A DNA stretch of 52,654 bases, from contig JBHAZV010000024.1 of NCBI GenBank assembly GCA_041781135.1, positions 1 to 52,654 on the forward strand, given 5' to 3'. A model generated the notes under the pieces. It worked only from the letters and a program-made list of their open reading frames with translations, had not been told where the DNA came from and made no database searches. Made by a program: the position numbers and the translations under genes. Shown in pieces: positions 7,407 through 16,076 of the stretch. The DNA comes from JAUMXJ01 sp041781135 (GTDB lineage Bacteria > Bacillota > Clostridia > Peptostreptococcales > Acidaminobacteraceae). Positions within the stretch are counted from its first letter, which is position 1, and every line of letters begins with the position of its first letter.

Positions 7407-9461
7407 ATGTCTAACAAGCTTGATGCATTGCTAAGTCCGTGGAAAATCGGGGGTCTCGAAATTAAAAACCGAATAGTTTTAACCTCGATGGGCGGCACCG
7501 ACCTGTTCGGATGGATGGAAAAAAACCACTTTGATAAGGCCGGAGCTGAATTTATCTTAAAAATTGCAAAAAACAATGTCGGTCTTATCCTGCCGGGCTG
7601 CCAACCCGTCTATAACCCTATGTTCGGTCAATGGCTGCACAAAAACAAAAAAATGTATAAAGACCTCGCTGCCTGGATGCCGGAATTTCACAAAACAGGC
7701 GCAAAACTCTTTATACAGCTGACCGCAGGCTTCGGTCGCTCATTCACCATTTCGAAAATGATGGAAACGCTGTACACAAATCCGATTCTAAGAGTTCTAT
7801 CCAAACCGGTAATGAATCTCAGCCGCATTACCGCGGCGCCGTCCGAGCTTCCAAATCGCTGGTCTGACAAAGTGCCATCCCGCAAGATGACAAAACAGGA
7901 AATTCAAGAAATTATTGACTCCTTTGCCAAAAGTGCCAAGCTCTGCAAAGACGCCGGCGTCGATGGCATAGAGGTCCACGCAGTGCACGAGGGGTACCTG
8001 CTGGATCAATTTGCTCTAAAATACTGCAATAAGCGAACCGACGAATACGGAGGCTCTCTTGAAAATCGCTACCGCTTCGCCGCGGAAATTGTCAAAGCCA
8101 TAAAAAAAGAATGCGGAAAAGATTATCCGGTCTCGCTCAGATATTCTGTCGTTTCCAAAACCAAGGATTTCAGAAAGGGAGCGCTTCCCGGAGAAGACTA
8201 CACAGAAGCAGGCAGAGATATGGCAGAATCGGAAATGGCAGCAAAATTCCTGCAAGACGCGGGTTATGACATGCTAAACTGCGATAATGGAACCTATGAT
8301 GCGTGGTACTGGGCGCATCCTCCAATCTATATGCCCGAAAACTGCAATCTCGACGATGTTTCGCATATCAGAAAATTTGTCGATATACCAGTTGTGAGCG
8401 CCGGCAGAATGGATCCATATGTCGGGAATGAAGCCATCAAAGAAGGTAAAATAGACGCAGTGGGCTTTGCACGCAACTTCCTCGCCGATCCGGAGTGGGT
8501 CACAAAACTCATAAACGGAAATGAAGACGATATAAGACCGTGCATACTATGTCACAACGCCTGCTTTAATATGGCAAGCTACAAGGGCGTCCCGAACGAC
8601 CAAGATCTGTTTGATTCGCTGAACCTTGCAAGATGTGCGGTCAATGCGGAAATGATGCAGTGGAATAAATTCTATATCAAAAAAACAGATAATCCAAAAA
8701 AAGTCCACATTATCGGCGGCGGCATCGGCGGTATGGAAGCTGCGCGCGTACTGAAGCTCCGCGGTCACGAGCCGATTATCTACGAGGCATCCGACAAACT
8801 CGGAGGCACGTTTATACCTGCATCTGCAGAATCATACAAAGGCAGACTGAGAAGCCTGCTCGCATGGTACCGCCGGCAGATGGAAAAATTACATATAGAA
8901 ATCAGGCTGAATACCAAAATCGAGGATATAAAAAATTTCGCCGGTGAACATGTCATAATAGCTACAGGTTCAAAAGCAAGAATCCTGAGCGGCGTGAAAG
9001 GTCACGAAAAAATGGTCGAAGCCTGCGATTATCTAAATGGCGTCAAAGTCGGAGAAACAGTGGCTGTAATAGGCGGCGGACTAACCGGATGCGAAATTGC
9101 ATACGAACTCGCGCTGCAAAGCAGAAAGCCGATAATAGTGGAAATGCTTCCAGATATAATTATGCAAAAAGGGGTATGTCTCGCAAACAGCTCCTATCTC
9201 AGAGAATGGTTCGAGTGGAAAAATATTCCTGTATATTTAGAGACAAAATTAACTGAAGTCCGCGACGGCGAAATTGTCTGCACGGACAAAAACGGCAAAG
9301 AAATGGTAATCCCTTGCGACAGCGTAATAAGCTCCGCCGGATACACTCCAAATCCTCTTGCAAAACCAGGTTCTAATATCCATTTGGTCGGAGACTGCTT
9401 AAAGGTCGGAAATTTGCGCACAGTAATATGGCGCGCGTACGAAATCGCAATGAAAATATAG
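7407..9461 (+). CDS. FAD/FMN/4Fe-4S ene-reductase of the 2-enoate reductase/BaiCD group
   Basis: A 684-residue Old Yellow Enzyme-type flavoprotein. Residues 1 to about 370 are the FMN TIM barrel with the typical VHAVHEGYLLDQF and NKRTDEYGGSLENRYRF motifs. A cluster site CILCHNAC near 375-382 plus a later Cys (ARCAVN, about 24 residues on) follows; this gap is longer than I expect for the family. The C-terminal part binds FAD and NAD(P)H (HIIGGGIGGMEAA near 433; VAVIGGGLTGCE near 552). Such enzymes reduce activated C=C bonds of enoates or steroid intermediates in anaerobes. It leads an operon with two aconitase X subunits (8-base gap), suggesting it acts on an unsaturated acid made by dehydration. 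The substrate is unknown. Confidence 0.9.
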   Translation: MSNKLDALLSPWKIGGLEIKNRIVLTSMGGTDLFGWMEKNHFDKAGAEFILKIAKNNVGLILPGCQPVYNPMFGQWLHKNKKMYKDLAAWMPEFHKTGAKLFIQLTAGFGRSFTISKMMETLYTNPILRVLSKPVMNLSRITAAPSELPNRWSDKVPSRKMTKQEIQEIIDSFAKSAKLCKDAGVDGIEVHAVHEGYLLDQFALKYCNKRTDEYGGSLENRYRFAAEIVKAIKKECGKDYPVSLRYSVVSKTKDFRKGALPGEDYTEAGRDMAESEMAAKFLQDAGYDMLNCDNGTYDAWYWAHPPIYMPENCNLDDVSHIRKFVDIPVVSAGRMDPYVGNEAIKEGKIDAVGFARNFLADPEWVTKLINGNEDDIRPCILCHNACFNMASYKGVPNDQDLFDSLNLARCAVNAEMMQWNKFYIKKTDNPKKVHIIGGGIGGMEAARVLKLRGHEPIIYEASDKLGGTFIPASAESYKGRLRSLLAWYRRQMEKLHIEIRLNTKIEDIKNFAGEHVIIATGSKARILSGVKGHEKMVEACDYLNGVKVGETVAVIGGGLTGCEIAYELALQSRKPIIVEMLPDIIMQKGVCLANSSYLREWFEWKNIPVYLETKLTEVRDGEIVCTDKNGKEMVIPCDSVISSAGYTPNPLAKPGSNIHLVGDCLKVGNLRTVIWRAYEIAMKI

Positions 9462-9469
9462 GAGGAACA

Positions 9470-10744
9470 ATGATACTGACAAAAGAGCAGGAAGCAATCC
9501 TTAAAGGGAGCGAAGGCGAGGTCAAAGCCAAAGTGATGGAAACTGTGGTGCGTTACGGCGAAGTTTTCGGCGCAGATTCTCTGTTAAAAATCACCGGGAG
9601 CTGCCACCACTTTGTCACTTCATTCGGACTTAAGGCATTAAAACCTATTTATAAACTTCTGGACCGCCTAATCGAAGCAGGAGCAATCCCGGACAAAAAA
9701 TTCACAGTAGATCCGCGTCCGCTTGACAGCGGCGTTCCATCGTCTCTAACAAAAAATTTTGTATTCAAAAAATTTATGTATTCCAAACAGACGGATTACG
9801 AGGCGCAACTCGACAAGCTTGGTCTCCTGAACAAGGACGCTTTTACATGCACGGCATATATGGAAGAAGTCGGAAATATACCAAAAGAAGGTGATATTCT
9901 CGCCTGGAGCGAATCCTCAGCTGTCGTCTACGCCAACAGCGTGCTTGGAGCGAGATGCAACCGCAATTCAGGCATCATGGACCTTATGTGCGCGATAGTG
10001 GGATATGTGCCAAAATTCGGCTTATTGACAGACGAAGGCAGAAGTGCCGGCTGGGAAATTCAAATAAGAACAAGCAAAAAGCCGGAAGCCCAACTACTCG
10101 GTTCTGCGATAGGCATGAAGGTAATGGAGGAAGTTCCGTATATAACAGGTCTGGACAGCTGGCTCGGAAGTGAACTAAACGACGATGTCAAGGCATACCT
10201 AAAAGATTTCGGCGCCGCCACCGCTTCAAACGGCGCAGTAGGTCTGTTCCATGTAGAAAATATAACCCCAGACGCAAAGCGGCTCGGAAAGTCTTTAATC
10301 AGGGAAGATCACAGGATTTATGTCATAGACGATGCAGAATTGGAACGCGTCTACAAAAGCTATCCTGTAATGTGGAAAAATCCAAGCTCAAAGCCTAAGC
10401 TCTGCTTTATAGGCTGCCCACACCTCTCGCTTGCGCAACTAAAAGAATGGAGCGCTAAAATAGACGAGAAACTGAGAGCAAAAAACCGCGGAAAACTCGG
10501 CATTCCGACGGTCTTTACAGCTGCGCCGCAGGTAATAAGGGCGTTTGAACAGACGCCGGAGGCAAAAATTCTGAGCGAGCGCGGAGGAATAGTATCGGCG
10601 ATCTGTCCGCTTATGTATATGAACAATCCGCTATGCGGAAGAGTTCCTGTAATTACCTCCAGCAACAAACTGCGCACATATACGACTGCAAAATATGCCA
10701 CAGACGAAACAATACTCGAACAAATAACAGGAGGCATACAATGA
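9470..10744 (+). CDS. Aconitase X catalytic (large) subunit
   Basis: A 424-residue protein matching the aconitase X catalytic domain (formerly DUF521). The start is set at ATG 9470, which follows GGAGGAAC at ideal spacing; the longer open frame overlapping the previous gene has no ribosome site. Characteristic features include SCHHFVTSFGL near 45 (potential cluster ligand Cys), a CNRNSGIMDLMCAIVGYVP stretch, FIGCPHLSLAQL near 300 and a C-terminal CPLMYMNNP. Known bacterial AcnX enzymes dehydrate cis-3-hydroxy-L-proline and archaeal ones mevalonate 5-phosphate. This two-gene form overlaps its small subunit by 4 bases (ATGA). The co-located ene-reductase suggests another hydroxy acid substrate (inference). 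Confidence 0.9.
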   Translation: MILTKEQEAILKGSEGEVKAKVMETVVRYGEVFGADSLLKITGSCHHFVTSFGLKALKPIYKLLDRLIEAGAIPDKKFTVDPRPLDSGVPSSLTKNFVFKKFMYSKQTDYEAQLDKLGLLNKDAFTCTAYMEEVGNIPKEGDILAWSESSAVVYANSVLGARCNRNSGIMDLMCAIVGYVPKFGLLTDEGRSAGWEIQIRTSKKPEAQLLGSAIGMKVMEEVPYITGLDSWLGSELNDDVKAYLKDFGAATASNGAVGLFHVENITPDAKRLGKSLIREDHRIYVIDDAELERVYKSYPVMWKNPSSKPKLCFIGCPHLSLAQLKEWSAKIDEKLRAKNRGKLGIPTVFTAAPQVIRAFEQTPEAKILSERGGIVSAICPLMYMNNPLCGRVPVITSSNKLRTYTTAKYATDETILEQITGGIQ

Positions 10745-11187
10745 AAACTTTTAAAGGGCGTGTGATTTCTCCGGGCAAACTGACTGCAAAGGCTCTTGTA
10801 TCAAGGCAGGGGCTAAACACACTCGCATCGTTCCAAAAGGCGCTGCAATTCGGCGACAAAGAGGCGACATGCGGCGACCAGAACAACGCGGATCTTTACG
10901 GAAAAAAGATGAGAGGTAAAGCGCTTTGTCTCCCGCAAACTATCGGCTCGACTACCGGCGGTCTCGTGCTTTACTGTGCATGCGCTATGGAAAGACAGCC
11001 AGCGTGCATGCTTTTTTCTGAACCGATAGACTCGCTTGCAGCTGCAGGAAGCATACTTGCGGATGTATGGCTCGACAATGTAAGCATGCCGGTAATAGAT
11101 TCGCTCGGAGAAGAATTTCTAAACTATGTTCAAAATGATATGAATATCGAAATCAATGACGACGGAACTGTAACAGTAAGTACATAA
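10741..11187 (+). CDS. Aconitase X swivel (small) subunit
   Basis: A 148-residue protein of the former DUF126 family, the swivelling subunit of aconitase X. The ATG at 10741 overlaps the stop of the large subunit and is preceded by AGGAGG; the longer upstream frame is spurious. The core motifs GKALCLPQTIGSTTGG near 54-69 and ACMLFSEPID near 93 are typical. The serine-rich STTGG loop is expected to contact the substrate. It ends the operon, and convergent hairpins at 11234-11310 lie downstream. Confidence 0.9.
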   Translation: MKTFKGRVISPGKLTAKALVSRQGLNTLASFQKALQFGDKEATCGDQNNADLYGKKMRGKALCLPQTIGSTTGGLVLYCACAMERQPACMLFSEPIDSLAAAGSILADVWLDNVSMPVIDSLGEEFLNYVQNDMNIEINDDGTVTVST

Positions 11188-11219
11188 AGCCCAAACAGTC
11201 TCTGACGACCCGGTGCAAA

Positions 11220-11281
11220 TGCACAAAACAAAAGCGCACTGAACCCAGTGCGCAATAATGCATACAAAATATACCAACGCC
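11220..11281 (-). terminator. Intrinsic terminator of the corrinoid operon; copy 1 of a duplicated 62-bp module
   Basis: Read on the minus strand, a perfect 8-bp stem GCGCACTG/CAGTGCGC (11234-11253) is followed by TTTTGTTTTG. It lies downstream of the binding-protein gene. The whole 62 bases recur at 15263-15324 with a single mismatch, also on the operon's strand. Confidence 0.8.
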
Positions 11282-11310
11282 GCTTCGATCATAATAAGCT
11301 TCGAAGCGGC
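11279..11310. terminator. Hairpin just after the binding-protein stop codon
   Basis: Arms GCCGCTTCGA (11279-11288) and TCGAAGCGGC (11301-11310) form a 10-bp stem with a 12-base loop, 7 bases from the end of the minus-strand gene. No strong T-run follows on either strand. It may stabilise the 3' end or help the adjoining terminator; it also faces the aconitase X operon. Confidence 0.5.
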
Positions 11311-11317
11311 AAATTAT

Positions 11318-12955
11318 TTACTTCGTAACATCAAGGTGCATATAATGTCTTAGAGTATGCTCCTTAAAAAGCTCAGGGTGAAGAATATACAGCAGATCCT
11401 CTACATACTCCACTTCGTTTGCGCGATTTTGATAGTAGCCCATATCAAAAATATATATCCTGTTATTTTTATAAGCTTTGAACTCCTTGACCTGCGGCAG
11501 CGCCTCAACAAGCCCCGCAACCCCGCCGAGATACTGCGGCAAAGAAGTATAAACGAGTACATCGGCATCCTTAGCCTTGGCTACAAATTCTTCCAGAGTA
11601 GGCTGTATGCTTTCTCCCGCCATTCCGGCAAATACATATTTTGCGCCAAGTTTTGAAGAGAGGCTTGCAAACGCCGAATCAGCGCCACTTGAATACACCG
11701 TTCCAAAATATACCATACCCGCCGCTACGCTTATCTTGTCCTCTTCTTTCATAGCAGCAGTCTTTTTGAGAAGCGCGGCTCTCGCATCTCGAAGAGCCTC
11801 AAATTTTGCGTCCGCTTCTTTATCCATATTGTAGAATGCGCCAAAAAATTTATACCATTCAATAAGCCCGACAGGGTTTTTTTCCAAGTACTCCTGAACT
11901 GTCACGACCGGAATCCCAAAAGCGGCAAGCTGCTCGGCAAGCTTTACATCACTGTCAAAATCGCTGCCGTCTACAAATACGACATCAGGTTTTATTGTAA
12001 TGATTTCTTCTACATTCATCGGCGTTCCAAAATTTTTGGCTATATATTTAACCGCTCCGCTCTTCATTGCATCGACAACTTCTTTTGTCGTCCAATTTTC
12101 CATTTCGGTAGTCACCGCCGCCACAGAAGAGATATTGCCGCTGTTCAGACCAAGAATAAATCCCATATTTGTGGTACATGCTACCAGAGCTTTTTTAATC
12201 GGCGTCCTGATTACAGCTGCTCCATCAAAACCTTCAGGCACTTCTACTCCATCGGGAACCAAAAGGAATTTTTTGCCAAGGGAATCTGTGACAAGTTTAA
12301 CTTTTTCTGAAAGATACTGAATCTGGAATTTTTTTGCCAAATCCACATTATAGAGTTTTTCTGCCGATTTTATATCCGCATCTGTGAGTTTTCCGAGCTT
12401 TATGCCCAGTGTAGAGCCGTCTGAAGCGATAGGTCTTGTGACAGCTTCCCAGATGTAATCGAAAGCCTCTCCTCTATTGATTGCTTTATCCGAAGAATTA
12501 AAGCCCAACTTTGCAAGTTCAAGCCCTATTTCACCCCAGGCGTAATCGTAGCCGAGAGCCCTAAGCAGCACTGTGCCAAGCTGTTTTTCGGTAACTTCGC
12601 CCTTTGGATCGAACTTACCTCCTCCAACCCCAAGCATTAGCTTATTATCGACGACATAAGAGACAAAAGGCATTGCATACCTGCTTATAATTCCCGCATC
12701 TGCAAAACTTACATTGCCACCATATTTTTGCGCCTCGTCAAAACTGCCGTTTATCTGCGTGATAATCACGGCGAGTTCCTCGCGAGTAAGCATTCTGCCT
12801 TCGTCAAGGGATAATTTTTCCGCGGAAGTTCCCTTAATAAAACCGAATTTGTAAAGCAGTTCGCCGCCTGCGGCGTACGATGTGCTTCCTGCCAAAAGGC
12901 ACAGCGCTAAAACCAGCGCGACAAACGACTTCATAAAACCTCTGTTGTTTTTCAT
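11318..12955 (-). CDS. btuF: Corrinoid/iron-chelate binding protein with S-layer homology domains
   Basis: A 545-residue exported protein. The signal peptide (about 1-29, ending near SYA-AGG) has no lipobox cysteine. Residues of about 30-200 carry S-layer homology repeats, seen as LTREELAVII, a full unit with ISRYAMPFVSYVVDNKLM and GGGKFDPKGEVTEKQL, and INRGEAFDYIWEAV. The remainder is a class III periplasmic-binding (BtuF/FecB-like) domain with ITIKPDVVFVDGS and a C-terminal IYIFDMGYYQNR. The binding protein is thus predicted to be held on the cell wall rather than by a lipid anchor. It lies 22 bases after the ATPase gene in an operon preceded by a cobalamin riboswitch, so a corrinoid ligand is likely. 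Confidence 0.85.
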   Translation of the reverse strand: MKNNRGFMKSFVALVLALCLLAGSTSYAAGGELLYKFGFIKGTSAEKLSLDEGRMLTREELAVIITQINGSFDEAQKYGGNVSFADAGIISRYAMPFVSYVVDNKLMLGVGGGKFDPKGEVTEKQLGTVLLRALGYDYAWGEIGLELAKLGFNSSDKAINRGEAFDYIWEAVTRPIASDGSTLGIKLGKLTDADIKSAEKLYNVDLAKKFQIQYLSEKVKLVTDSLGKKFLLVPDGVEVPEGFDGAAVIRTPIKKALVACTTNMGFILGLNSGNISSVAAVTTEMENWTTKEVVDAMKSGAVKYIAKNFGTPMNVEEIITIKPDVVFVDGSDFDSDVKLAEQLAAFGIPVVTVQEYLEKNPVGLIEWYKFFGAFYNMDKEADAKFEALRDARAALLKKTAAMKEEDKISVAAGMVYFGTVYSSGADSAFASLSSKLGAKYVFAGMAGESIQPTLEEFVAKAKDADVLVYTSLPQYLGGVAGLVEALPQVKEFKAYKNNRIYIFDMGYYQNRANEVEYVEDLLYILHPELFKEHTLRHYMHLDVTK

Positions 12956-12977
12956 ACAACCTCCTTTTTGATATATC

Positions 12978-14156
12978 TCAATTTCTTTGAGTCAAAAGTA
13001 TTTTCAGCGATCTGACTGCTTCGTCAGAATTGCGCGCGCTTATAACGGCTGCGCCTAAATTTTTTGCATCTCTGACTATGCGCCCTCGAATATCATCCGA
13101 TGCACCGCTTTGCACAAAATCACCGCCTGCAATGCCGCGCCGCACGCTGCCATGCTCAGCCGCGGCGCTTGCGCTTACTGCGATTTCCACTAACACATCG
13201 CATCCTGTCTCAGCAAATACGGCGTCATCCATTACTTCGATATTCATTGCGCGAGCAACTTCGTAATCCACCTCGCCAGGAACAGTCCCCACGGCGACAA
13301 CACCTGTTTTGAGCCTTGCAAGCATTCTTAGAACAGGCGTTCCGCGATTTCCTCCACACAGCACCATCACCCTCGGTTTTGAGGAATTATGGATTTCTAT
13401 GCCGCCCAGCAGCTCACTGTATGAGGCGCCGTCTATATCATACAGACCCTCTATGCTTTGCTTTGTCAAAACATCACTCACACACCCGGAAGCAAATACC
13501 TTGCCATTTTTTAACAAAATGAGCCTGTCGGCTGTTTTCTGCGCCATGTCTAAATCGTGGAGAGAAAGCAATATGGCTATGCCCCTCTCATCGGCAAGCC
13601 TTCTCAAAATCCTGAGCACTTCCAGCTTATGCCGTATATCGAGATGACTCGTAGGCTCATCCAGCACCATAAGTTTCGGCTGCTGCGCAAGCGCACGCGC
13701 TATCATAACCTTTTGTCTTTCGCCATCGCTAAGACTTGCAAAATCTCGAGTTGCAAGCGAAGCTGCTCCGACGTCAGCCATAGCCTCCATTGCAATACGC
13801 CTGTCTTCCGGGCTTACCCCACCGAAATAATTTGCATACGGAAGTCTGCCCATCAATACAATTTCAAAAGAGGTCATCATCTGAACTGCAGTTCTCTCGG
13901 TCAAAACAACGGACATAACACGCGCAAGCCCCTTTGAAGAATACTCTTCTACACGCCTGCCGCAAATAAAAATTTCTCCGCCCATACCCGGCAGCATTCC
14001 TGCAACTGTGCGTATAGTCGTAGATTTTCCGCAGCCGTTCGGCCCCAGAAGACATATAACCTCTCCGCTGCGCGCCTCAATATCTATTCCGCTGACTATA
14101 ATTTTGCTGCCATAACCGGCGCTCAAACCCCTTGCAAGAAATATTGAATCAGGCAC
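12978..14156 (-). CDS. btuD: Corrinoid ABC transporter ATPase with extra C-terminal domain
   Basis: A 392-residue protein. Residues 1-255 are a BtuD/FecE-type ATPase: Walker A GPNGCGKSTT near 36-45, signature LSDGERQKV, Walker B LMVLDEPTSHLD and the H-loop LSLHDLDM. About 130 residues follow, starting VMVLCGGNRGTPVLRMLARL, a Rossmann-like extension also remembered from some clostridial and archaeal homologues; it is too short for the CbiZ amidohydrolase and its role is unknown. The gene overlaps the permease gene by 8 bases. Energy supply for the transporter is its expected role. Confidence 0.87.
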   Translation of the reverse strand: MPDSIFLARGLSAGYGSKIIVSGIDIEARSGEVICLLGPNGCGKSTTIRTVAGMLPGMGGEIFICGRRVEEYSSKGLARVMSVVLTERTAVQMMTSFEIVLMGRLPYANYFGGVSPEDRRIAMEAMADVGAASLATRDFASLSDGERQKVMIARALAQQPKLMVLDEPTSHLDIRHKLEVLRILRRLADERGIAILLSLHDLDMAQKTADRLILLKNGKVFASGCVSDVLTKQSIEGLYDIDGASYSELLGGIEIHNSSKPRVMVLCGGNRGTPVLRMLARLKTGVVAVGTVPGEVDYEVARAMNIEVMDDAVFAETGCDVLVEIAVSASAAAEHGSVRRGIAGGDFVQSGASDDIRGRIVRDAKNLGAAVISARNSDEAVRSLKILLTQRN

Positions 14157-15219
14157 TTCGCTCTCGCCTCCTCAGTAAGTACACTACGATCGGAGCACCT
14201 ACAAATGCAGTGATAGCGCCAAGAGGAAGCTCTCTCGGTGCGACAAGCGTCCTTGCAAGCAGATCGCAAACTCCGGTCATCACAGCGCCTCCAAGTATAC
14301 ATGCAGGAAGAAGCACGCGAACATCTTGGGTTCTAAAAAGCAAGCGGCAAAAGTGCGGCGCAGCAAGCCCCACAAAAGATACAGGTCCAGCAAAAGCTGT
14401 GACCGCAGCAGTCAACACACTGGATACCAAGACGACGAGGATTCGGATAACGCGTACATTAACACCCATGCTTATCGCATAATTATCGCCCAACTGCAAT
14501 GCATTTAAGCCGTTTGCCATATTTATCGAGACAAAATACATAGGGATGGTTAGGACTGCAAGCACTGCGCACTTTTCAAGAGGAATGCCGGCAAAGCTCC
14601 CCATCCCCCATGCTACAAAGGCTGCAATATTTTCCTTTGCGGCATAGGAAGTGAGAATCGTTATCACACTATTGCAAATATACCCACACATAAGACCAAT
14701 TATGAGCAAGGTAACTATACTTCGCGCCCGTGCAGCCGCAAAAAGCACCGCAAGCATCACGAGCATTGCGCCCGCAAACGCTCCTGCAAACAACGCCCAC
14801 GGCGTAACCGCGGCAAATCCGAGTTTTGCACCCGCAAGCAATACAACTCCCACAAACAGCGAAGCCCCCGACGAAATTCCAAGCACATATGACTCGACTA
14901 TCGGGTTTCCAAAAAATGTCTGCAGCAGCAGACCGGACGCCGCAAGCGCCGCGCCTCCAAGAAGAGCCGCTACCGCCCTCGGAAGACGGATTGTCATAAC
15001 TACAAGATGCTCTGTAGAATCAGGCGCAAGTCTGCCGAAAATCGCATCCGCAATATCAAAAATGCTTATATCATATGTGCCAATAAGCACATCAGCCAAA
15101 AAAACTGCAGCAACTAAAACAAAAAGAAAAACAAAACGCAGCACACGTCTCCGTCTCGTCTGTTTTTCGTAGGCTAAAAGCGCCCCATCATCCCCAAATT
15201 CTGCAATGTATTTGTCCAT
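14149..15219 (-). CDS. btuC: Corrinoid/iron-chelate ABC permease, FecCD family
   Basis: A 356-residue permease with about nine to ten membrane spans after a 25-residue basic cytoplasmic start (EKQTRRRRVLRF). Family motifs include RLPRAVAALLGGAALAASG near 77-95, GNPIVESYVLGISSGAS, GWGMGSF-like AWGMGSFAGIP, and FVGLAAPHFCRLL, which matches the FecCD consensus FVGLxxPHxxR. It is the first gene after the cobalamin riboswitch and its attenuator-like hairpin, so corrinoid import is the most likely job. Overlap with the ATPase gene indicates translational coupling. Confidence 0.9.
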   Translation of the reverse strand: MDKYIAEFGDDGALLAYEKQTRRRRVLRFVFLFVLVAAVFLADVLIGTYDISIFDIADAIFGRLAPDSTEHLVVMTIRLPRAVAALLGGAALAASGLLLQTFFGNPIVESYVLGISSGASLFVGVVLLAGAKLGFAAVTPWALFAGAFAGAMLVMLAVLFAAARARSIVTLLIIGLMCGYICNSVITILTSYAAKENIAAFVAWGMGSFAGIPLEKCAVLAVLTIPMYFVSINMANGLNALQLGDNYAISMGVNVRVIRILVVLVSSVLTAAVTAFAGPVSFVGLAAPHFCRLLFRTQDVRVLLPACILGGAVMTGVCDLLARTLVAPRELPLGAITAFVGAPIVVYLLRRRERSA

Positions 15220-15262
15220 AGGTTCAAGCGCCGATCAAAAATCAGGGAGCGGGATTTATTGC

Positions 15263-15324
15263 TGCACAAAACAAAAGCGCACTGAACCCAGTGCGCAATA
15301 ATGCATACAAAATATACCGACGCC
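15263..15324 (-). terminator. Attenuator-position terminator; copy 2 of the duplicated 62-bp module
   Basis: The same GCGCACTG/CAGTGCGC stem (15277-15296) followed by TTTTGTTTTG on the minus strand lies between the riboswitch and the permease gene. It is identical to the operon-end terminator except for one base. Placed here it can stop transcription in the leader when cobalamin is bound (inference). Confidence 0.75.
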
Positions 15325-15360
15325 CCGCCGCCCTGAGTCCGAAAGCTGCGCAGCACGGGC

Positions 15361-15525
15361 TACGGGAGTATTCTGACTTGAGCATCAACACGCTCCTCCG
15401 CCTTCCCGCAAGGCTCTACATTCTGTCGAACCGTTGCAGTGACATATGGGGGCGCTCATCTCTTACAGCAGCGTTCCTGTGCCGGATTCTCACCGGCTTC
15501 CTGCCAAGTAGCCCGGTAACATTAT
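15361..15525 (-). ncRNA. Cobalamin riboswitch
   Basis: On the minus strand the order is GCAGGAAGCCGGTGAGAATC, CGGCACAG, CGCTGCTGTAA, then GCCCCCATATGTCACTG (the B12-box region, GYCACTG), GCGGGAAGGCGG, and AAGTCAGAATACTCCCG. These are the conserved blocks of the cobalamin (AdoCbl) riboswitch in the correct order. The permease start is about 140 bases downstream with a terminator in between, fitting transcriptional control of the btuCDF-like operon. The gap 15220-15551 contains this switch, the terminator and nothing else recognised. Confidence 0.92.
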
Positions 15526-15551
15526 ATACACTGCCGTGAATAAAGTCAATT

Positions 15552-16076
15552 TCAATCGAGATAAACCTTAGAGCCGGTGGCTCCGCGCTGACCCTGATAC
15601 TTGCCTCTGTACGGATTATCCGTTTTTTCGTCCATCTTTGCAAATACGAGCTGACCTATACGCCTGCCCGCTCTGAGCTCAAGCGCGCAGCGGTTTGCGT
15701 TATAGAGTTCGAGCGTTATCTCGCCCTCAAATCCGGGATCCACCCAGCCTGAATTCTGAATAAACAGACCCATCCTTCCGAGCGAGCTTCTACCCTCGAC
15801 AAACGCGGTGAGATCATTCGGCAATTTGACATACTCCATCGTAGTCGCCAGCACAAACTGACCCGGAAGCAGTATGTATGTATCACTTTCAATAGTTTTG
15901 TACTTGATCTCATTATCCATATCGATTATTCCCGTCGGAGAATCCTCGACAATACTAAATGTCCTGCCAAGCCTGATATCGACGCTCGCGGGCTGCACCT
16001 GCTCTTTTTCTATTGGTTCTACGGCAAGCGTTCCCTCGCTCAGCATCTTCGCTATGGTCTTATCCGATAAAATCAT
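15552..16076 (-). CDS. dcd: dCTP deaminase
   Basis: A 174-residue enzyme of normal length for the family. The catalytic and trimer motif VEGRSSLGRMG is near residues 108-118, followed by SGWVDPGFEGEITLEL near 128-143 and AGRRIGQLVF near 150. It deaminates dCTP to dUTP for thymidylate synthesis. Some relatives also hydrolyse dUTP; this cannot be decided by eye. It overlaps the SPFH gene by 4 bases (ATGA) and ends 27 bases before the riboswitch, so it closes the nfeD-SPFH-dcd transcription unit. The GTP-insensitive C-terminus is short. Confidence 0.92.
   Translation of the reverse strand: MILSDKTIAKMLSEGTLAVEPIEKEQVQPASVDIRLGRTFSIVEDSPTGIIDMDNEIKYKTIESDTYILLPGQFVLATTMEYVKLPNDLTAFVEGRSSLGRMGLFIQNSGWVDPGFEGEITLELYNANRCALELRAGRRIGQLVFAKMDEKTDNPYRGKYQGQRGATGSKVYLD

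Noticed and set aside
10633..10740. Upstream extension of the small aconitase X subunit
   Set aside because: The ATG at 10741 has AGGAGG and the ATGA overlap; the extension lies inside the large subunit in another frame.
12978..13380. CbiZ amidohydrolase fusion on the ATPase
   Set aside because: The extension is about 130 residues and lacks CbiZ-like length and pattern.
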